DNA of 13,642 bases from Candidatus Bathyarchaeum sp. (lineage in GTDB: Archaea; Thermoproteota; Bathyarchaeia; Bathyarchaeales; Bathyarchaeaceae). The notes below the pieces were generated by a model. The model worked only from the letters and a program-made list of their open reading frames with translations. It searched no databases and was not told the origin of the DNA. Of the stretch, positions 7,038-10,775 are shown in pieces; the stretch's first letter is position 1, and every line of letters begins with the position of its first letter. The DNA lies in NCBI GenBank assembly GCA_003096235.1, contig PIXT01000121.1, positions 1-13,642 of the forward strand, read 5' to 3'. The translations under genes were made by a program, and so were the position numbers.

Positions 7038-7737
7038 ACTCTCTTTTTTTTAGTATCTTTTGCATCTCTTCTTTTAATCTGTAGACGTAGGGCATCTTGT
7101 GAGTGTCCCGTTCCAGATACCCGTCCTTGTATAGTTTCTTCATTAGGCGAGCAGTGTGCTCCCTTGTGAGACTAATTTTTTCTCTTATTTCTGGAGCAGT
7201 CTTTTCTCCTTCTTTACCGATAGTTTCGAGAACCATCAGCTCGGTTTCAGTTAGTGGCTCTAACGCTTTTTCCCGTTTTATAGGAATAGCCGCTTCAATT
7301 TTCACTTCGGGAACAGGAGCTTCTTTCTTGATTTTTTCGATCTCAACAAGCTTCTTCATAACTTTGTCTTGGGCTTCCTTTATTCCCGCGACATCTTGAC
7401 GCATCTCTTCAAGTTGCCCAGAAAACTTTTCTTCAACCTGTGGGGCATCAGCTATCAGCTGACTAAGATTCGTTAATCTCCCTTCGTATTCTTCTACCTG
7501 TTTTACGACTTTTTTGTTTTCCAACAAAACATTCTCTATCTTTTGGGCAACGAAAAGAAACCTATCCTTTTGTCTCCTAAACTGGCCATCAAAACTTACA
7601 ATGACATCGTTTACGACCCCTTTTGCCCTGTCATACTCTTGGCGCAGAGTCATTATTCGGCGATAGTAAAGAAATAGTGCCGAAACAGTGCTCAGCAGCA
7701 GAACTGACGTCACTATTAACATAACGTCTGAACTCAC
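7024..7737 (-). CDS. Membrane-anchored coiled-coil winged-helix protein
   Basis: The 237-aa product has one N-terminal transmembrane helix (about 6-25, MLIVTSVLLLSTVSALFLYY), then a basic RR, which predicts the bulk in the cytoplasm. A long charged coiled coil follows (about 30-140, rich in E, K and Q heptads). A Pro-rich hinge (PVPEVKIEAAIPIK) leads to a C-terminal MarR/ArsR-like winged helix (about 162-222: LTETELMVLETI, APEIREKISL as HTH helix, TREHTARLMKKLYKDGYLER as recognition helix and wing). So a DNA-binding domain appears tethered to the membrane by a rod of perhaps 100 residues. The GTG start at 7737 has GAGGGG 8 nt upstream. It overlaps herA tail-to-tail by 14 bp. Its upstream region has a TATA box and TGTGA/TCACA dyads, so autoregulation is possible. 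A signal-dependent transcription factor or a DNA-membrane tether are both open. Confidence 0.85.
   Translation of the reverse strand: MSSDVMLIVTSVLLLSTVSALFLYYRRIMTLRQEYDRAKGVVNDVIVSFDGQFRRQKDRFLFVAQKIENVLLENKKVVKQVEEYEGRLTNLSQLIADAPQVEEKFSGQLEEMRQDVAGIKEAQDKVMKKLVEIEKIKKEAPVPEVKIEAAIPIKREKALEPLTETELMVLETIGKEGEKTAPEIREKISLTREHTARLMKKLYKDGYLERDTHKMPYVYRLKEEMQKILKKRESNVS
7044..7051 (+). terminator. T8 tract just after the herA stop
   Basis: Eight consecutive T bases begin 7 nt after the herA stop codon and would suit oligo-T termination of the rightward operon. On the other strand the same bases are Lys/Arg codons at the end of the converging gene, so the terminator would sit inside a coding sequence. 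Confidence 0.45.
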
Positions 7738-7749
7738 AGGCTTATCCCC

Positions 7750-7865
7750 TCACATGTGATTTCGGCGTGATGTCTTGTGATGTGCATGCATTATCACACA
7801 TCACAGTAATATATAAGTAAACTTAAAGTTTTTCCTAATTTTCACGTCGTGACATCACACGTCAC
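7750..7865. promoter_or_regulatory. Promoter with GTGA/TCAC dyads upstream of the membrane winged-helix gene
   Basis: Three palindromic units cluster here. They are TCACATGTGA (7750-7759); TGTGATGTG (7776-7784) paired with CACATCACA (7797-7805) across 12 nt; and TCACGTCGTGA (7842-7852), overlapping GTGAC-N7-GTCAC (7849-7865). A TATA-like CTTATATAT reads leftward at 7817-7809, immediately next to the middle dyad, so that dyad would lie between TATA box and transcription start of the leftward gene. That is a typical repressor position. The bound protein is unknown; the gene's own winged helix is one candidate. Confidence 0.6.
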
Positions 7866-8103
7866 AAAAGCCTTGCAACAATGCTTCAGAAAAACTGTGC
7901 TTGCTTACTGTATTGCCTACTTTTTTCTGTCCTTATGTTTTACATTCTTGTTATTTAAAACTGTTTAAACGTGTTCTTTTTTATAACGGGGTCTAAAAAT
8001 GGCTTATTTTTGTGGGATGGATATTTTTGTTCTGGGGTGATGTGCACCTGTGTTGCTTTGGCTTTTGTTTGGTTGTAACCCGTTCATTTTTGTGATAAAA
8101 TGG
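7866..8103. other. T-rich non-coding stretch
   Basis: The stretch between the dyad cluster and the end of the next leftward gene is T- and G-rich on the forward strand (for example ATTTTTGTTCTGGGGTGATG). It has no credible reading frame, tRNA or strong hairpin. Its T-runs are on the wrong strand to terminate the leftward gene at 8119-8595. Confidence 0.5.
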
Positions 8104-8105
8104 CT

Positions 8106-8126
8106 GTGATTTGTGATGTCACGATC
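8106..8126. promoter_or_regulatory. GTGAT/TCAC dyad at the 3' end of the 158-aa gene
   Basis: TGTGATTTGTGATGTCACGA contains GTGATGTCAC (8113-8122), an almost perfect palindrome of the same family as those at 7750-7865 and 9022-9031. It overlaps the stop codon of the leftward gene, so it is not placed like an operator of that gene. Confidence 0.4.
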
Positions 8127-8595
8127 TTTTTGACATTTTTCGGGGGTTGGTGAGCTCCTCTAGGCTGTTTTTGAGTTCTTCGTGGAGTTGTGCAACTGTC
8201 CTGATGTGTTCTTCTTTTGGTCTCTTTTTTATGAGTTCTCGTTGAGTGTTTACGTATGTTTTTAGTTTGTTTGCTGCCTCTAAATATGGTTCTAGGCTGA
8301 TTTCTTCGAGAATTCCTAAGTATCCGAGGAGTAAAATTGTGTATATTGATTGGGTGACGTTGTGTCTGGCTTGCCTTAGGCTTCTGTTAAATGCGCCTCT
8401 GCTTACGGCTAAAATCCGTAATTTAGCCTTTTCGTCGTATTTTAGGCTTTTATCGGATATATTTTCGGCTAAAACGTCTATTAGGAGAGTTTCTATCTGT
8501 ATTTTGGTTAAATTACTGTTTTTTGAAAGTATTTTTACTAACGGGTCGTTTAATGAGTAGTTTAGCCAATTTTGGGTCTTTTCCTTCAATTTCAA
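8119..8595 (-). CDS. Conserved-looking 158-aa helical protein, function unknown
   Basis: I cannot name a domain. The product is predicted almost wholly helical. A first half (DPLVKILSKNSNLTKIQIET) is followed by LLIDVLAENISDKSLKYDEKAKLR. The central block (residues 65-96) begins SRGAFNRSLRQARHNVTQSI and continues with YTILLLGYLGILE. The C-terminus is charged (about 110-158). The SRGAFNRSLRQA segment looks like an HTH recognition helix, and from memory similar proteins occur as unannotated genes in Thaumarchaeota/Bathyarchaeia-like genomes. The only start is TTG at 8595, because an in-frame TAA lies two codons upstream. The Shine-Dalgarno is weak (AGGGG about 14 nt before). A 14-bp palindrome 30 nt upstream may be its operator. 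It stands alone amid long non-coding DNA. Confidence 0.72.
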   Translation of the reverse strand: MKLKEKTQNWLNYSLNDPLVKILSKNSNLTKIQIETLLIDVLAENISDKSLKYDEKAKLRILAVSRGAFNRSLRQARHNVTQSIYTILLLGYLGILEEISLEPYLEAANKLKTYVNTQRELIKKRPKEEHIRTVAQLHEELKNSLEELTNPRKMSKRS

Positions 8596-8624
8596 ACTTT
8601 ATGTTTCAACCCCTGTTCTAAAGG

Positions 8625-8638
8625 ATACAAATTTGTAT
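8625..8638. promoter_or_regulatory. Perfect 14-bp palindrome ahead of the 158-aa gene
   Basis: ATACAAATTTGTAT is a perfect palindrome centred about 37 nt before the TTG start of the leftward 158-aa gene. A leftward TATA-like TTTTATAAG lies further upstream at about 8708-8716. The position suggests an operator. Its sequence differs from the GTGAT dyad family. Confidence 0.5.
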
Positions 8639-8972
8639 ACCGTGTCCTGCAATAAAAAACTTCGTCAAAACCTGCCAAAAAAACCAATACTTTATTTTTT
8701 TTATAACTTATAAAACAGTAAATAAACCACTCATAAATAATTTAGTTTAATACATAAACTTGACTTTTAAGAAAATCACATTCATATAAAAACGGCAACA
8801 TCCACCCATTTTTGGTGGAAAACCTGGTATTCTAACTTAATTCTGCTTGTTTAGTCGAACTTCGTTGTGTCATGTTCCTTTTTATGGACTAATTCTTCCC
8901 TTCAAACGGCAACTTTTCGTTCTGCTTCTATGAAAAATCTGGGTTCTTGTGACCTTGTGATTTATCTTTTGT

Positions 8973-9031
8973 GTGATTTCTTATCACGACTGAATCACAT
9001 GTGATTATCACAGAATCACGTGTGACGTCAC
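8973..9031. promoter_or_regulatory. Cluster of GTGAT/ATCAC palindromes
   Basis: Three units follow one another. They are GTGAT-N5-ATCAC (8973-8987), the perfect 14-bp palindrome AATCACATGTGATT (8993-9006), and the perfect 10-bp palindrome GTGACGTCAC (9022-9031), overlapped by TCACGTGTGA (9016-9025). The TCACATGTGA core is identical to the one at 7750-7759. No promoter or gene start is close by, which is odd for an operator. Confidence 0.6.
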
Positions 9032-9134
9032 GACCAATCCCCCTTCTTAAATGAGCTGTTTTTTGTCCCCTTTTGTGTTTTAGCTTGTTTTTTAGGCTTT
9101 TTGAGTTTGTTGTTGGGTTAGATGCATTTTCGTT

Positions 9135-9155
9135 TGTGATACTTTTTATATCACA
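9135..9155. promoter_or_regulatory. TGTGAT-N9-ATCACA dyad
   Basis: A perfect 6-bp inverted repeat separated by nine A/T-rich bases, of the same half-site as the clusters at 7776-7805 and 8973-9031. GATGCAT occurs on both sides (9121-9127 and 9158-9164). Confidence 0.5.
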
Positions 9156-9340
9156 GGATGCATGCTTTGAGTGCACTCGTTGTTGTTCGAAATGTTTTTT
9201 GTGCTCTGGTTTTGCTGAAAACTCGAATCAAAATTTTTACTGTAACTTCTTTGGGTTTAACAGATCAAGTGACCTATGTTTTCTTATCTGTTGTTGAACC
9301 GCTTTATTGTTGTTATGTAAAATAGTTGGCTGGATTCGAA

Positions 9341-9376
9341 ATTAGCATGCCATTAAATCTACATTAAATCGCTAAT
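9341..9376. repeat. Small inverted repeat enclosing two CATTAAATC copies
   Basis: ATTAGC (9341-9346) pairs with GCTAAT (9371-9376), and between them CATTAAATC occurs twice, at 9351-9359 and 9362-9370. It may be a weak hairpin or binding site. Nothing else supports a function. Confidence 0.35.
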
Positions 9377-9568
9377 ATTGAGCTAAAAACTTAAATAATA
9401 TGCAGAAACCGTTACTGGAATGTTATTTTTACTTATTTTTCCTAACAGCTTCGTTTATTAGGGCTCTGATAATTTTCTTTTTATTGGTTAGTGTTTTTGT
9501 TTTTAGACCCTTCTTTTTGTTGACTTTTTTCTTTTGATTTAACGTTTTCAGTCTCGTTTTTAGGACAA

Positions 9569-9577
9569 ATATTTAAG
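9569..9577 (+). promoter_or_regulatory. Possible TATA box for elf1-GGGPS
   Basis: ATATTTAAG preceded by GGACAA lies 76 nt before the elf1 ATG, predicting a transcription start near 9600 and a leader of about 50 nt. The match is moderate. Confidence 0.35.
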
Positions 9578-9652
9578 TTGTTGTTGAATTATAGTTTGAA
9601 ACAAGTATCTCTGTTGCAGAAATGAACTGATTTATATTACAGGGGCATTGAA

Positions 9653-9892
9653 ATGGGCAGAAGAAGAAGAAAAGTTGTTCATATACCTAAAAAGAAGTTG
9701 CCTACTGTTTTCCTCTGTCCTAGGTGCGGCAAACAAGCAATTAATGTTGAAATATTTTCTGGCGGTGAACACGCTAAGGTGCGTTGTGGTAGCTGTGAAT
9801 TAACAGAGGAACTGGACACTCGACCTGCTTTTAGTGAGATAGATATATACTGCCAATTCACAGACCTTTTTTATTCAAGGTTAGCGCTGTAG
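9653..9892 (+). CDS. elf1: Elf1-family transcription elongation zinc ribbon
   Basis: The 79-aa product starts with a basic tail ([17 protein letters not shown]). A four-cysteine zinc ribbon follows, C22-PR-C25 and C45-GS-C48, with a beta hairpin between, then a conserved end [11 protein letters not shown]. This is the layout of Elf1, a small factor that binds RNA polymerase near downstream DNA in eukaryotes; archaeal homologues are annotated by similarity. Length fits. AGGGG stands 7 nt before the ATG. The GGGP synthase gene begins 14 nt after its stop, with its own AAGGGA Shine-Dalgarno in the gap, so the two are one operon. Confidence 0.85.
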   Translation: MGRRRRKVVHIPKKKLPTVFLCPRCGKQAINVEIFSGGEHAKVRCGSCELTEELDTRPAFSEIDIYCQFTDLFYSRLAL

Positions 9893-9906
9893 TTAAGGGA
9901 TCGCGT

Positions 9907-10653
9907 ATGGTTGGCAGAGTAGAGAAATATCTCTTAGAGAAGATTGAAGAAAAAGCAACTATTCACATGACTCTTGTTGATCCAGAAAAGGTTACACCGT
10001 CGTCTGCTACTCGTTTAGCTAAAGATGCTGAATCTTGTGGTACAGCAGCCATAATGCTGGGCGGTTCAACTTCTGTTTCGGCTTCTCATCTGGATAAAGT
10101 TGCAAAAGCTCTGAAGGATTCCGTGGAAATCCCCCTAATCCTTTTTCCTAACAACATCACTGGAATAACCAGACATGCTGACGCCATCTGGTTCATGTCA
10201 CTTCTTAATTCTGCAGACCCATACTTCATTATGGGTGCTCAAGTCTTAGGAGCACCAATCATCAAAAAATTCGGTTTGGAACCCATTCCTCTTGGTTATA
10301 TCATTGTGGGCGAAGGAGGCACTGTTAGTGTTGTGGGAAAAGCCGTTCCTATACCTTATAGTAAACCTGAACTTGCAGCTGCTCATGCTTTGGCAGCCGA
10401 ATATTTTGGAATGCACTTCGTGTACTTGGAAGCAGGGTCTGGAGTCGGAAATCCTGTGCCAGCTGATCTGATAAAAACGGTCAAAACTGTAACTAATCTT
10501 CCCTTAATTGTAGGCGGTGGTATAAGAACCGGTGAAAAGGTTAAAGAAATAGTTAAAGCTGGCGCCAGCATCGTTGTGACCGGCAATGTTTTGGAAGAAA
10601 ACAAAGGAAAAAGCAAGATAAGAGAACTGGTAGACAACATGAATCTCCAATAA
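9907..10653 (+). CDS. Geranylgeranylglyceryl phosphate synthase (GGGPS)
   Basis: This enzyme joins geranylgeranyl diphosphate to sn-glycerol-1-phosphate, making the first ether bond of archaeal membrane lipids. The 248-aa TIM barrel has the family motifs in order. They are TLVDPEK (22-28, with Asp25 for magnesium), the GGSTS loop, LFPNN (79-83), YLEAGSG (173-179, glycerol phosphate binding), VGGGIR (202-207, phosphate binding) and TGN (225-227). PcrB-type bacterial homologues are shorter in substrate terms, but lineage and motif spelling favour the archaeal enzyme. The ATG at 9907 has AGGG 7 nt upstream. It is the second gene of the elf1 operon, with DP2 122 nt downstream. Confidence 0.95.
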   Translation: MVGRVEKYLLEKIEEKATIHMTLVDPEKVTPSSATRLAKDAESCGTAAIMLGGSTSVSASHLDKVAKALKDSVEIPLILFPNNITGITRHADAIWFMSLLNSADPYFIMGAQVLGAPIIKKFGLEPIPLGYIIVGEGGTVSVVGKAVPIPYSKPELAAAHALAAEYFGMHFVYLEAGSGVGNPVPADLIKTVKTVTNLPLIVGGGIRTGEKVKEIVKAGASIVVTGNVLEENKGKSKIRELVDNMNLQ

Positions 10654-10713
10654 AACATGTGCTAACCCAAATTTTAGTTGAACGATTATTTTCCACATCT
10701 TCTGGAGTTATTG

Positions 10714-10719
10714 TTTTTT
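10714..10719 (+). terminator. T6 tract between GGGPS and DP2
   Basis: TTGTTTTTTAG about 60 nt after the GGGPS stop could end part of the elf1-GGGPS transcript before DP2. No hairpin stands before it, and readthrough into DP2 is equally possible. Confidence 0.3.
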
Positions 10720-10775
10720 AGTATTAGAAAGACTCAATACATCGCTTCGTGAAATCTACTGTAAGGAGAACGATT

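Larger units (their letters stand above)
8596..9652. other. Long AT-rich non-coding region
   Basis: About 1.06 kb without a convincing protein or RNA gene. It holds a 14-bp palindrome (8625-8638), a 6-bp hairpin TCCACC/GGTGGA (8801-8819), a second cluster of GTGAT dyads (8973-9031), an isolated dyad (9135-9155), a small inverted repeat with internal direct repeats (9341-9376), and polypyrimidine DNA (9420-9545) ahead of the elf1 promoter. I looked for tRNA TpsiC arms and C/D-box pairs and saw none that folded. Confidence 0.6.

Noticed and set aside
8801..8819. TCCACC/GGTGGA hairpin as a terminator or ORB
   Set aside because: The stem is only 6 bp, no T-run follows, no gene ends there, and ORB-like spacing is short by about four bases.
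7750..9155. CRISPR array or other direct-repeat array
   Set aside because: The repeated units are short palindromes of variable spacing with no constant-length spacers and no repeat longer than about 10-14 bp.
8928..9176. 82-residue leftward frame across the dyad cluster
   Set aside because: Its residues are simply the translation of repeated GTGAT/ATCAC palindromes; no ribosome site and no recognisable fold.
9073..9297. Cysteine-rich 74-residue frame with CFECTRCCSKCFLC
   Set aside because: It starts at a TTG without a ribosome site in T-rich DNA, runs through the 9135-9155 dyad, and its Cys and Phe content is what TGT/TTT-rich sequence gives by chance.
9325..9345. GATTCGAAATT as a tRNA TpsiC arm
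   Set aside because: No flanking GC-rich stem, acceptor stem or D arm can be folded around it.
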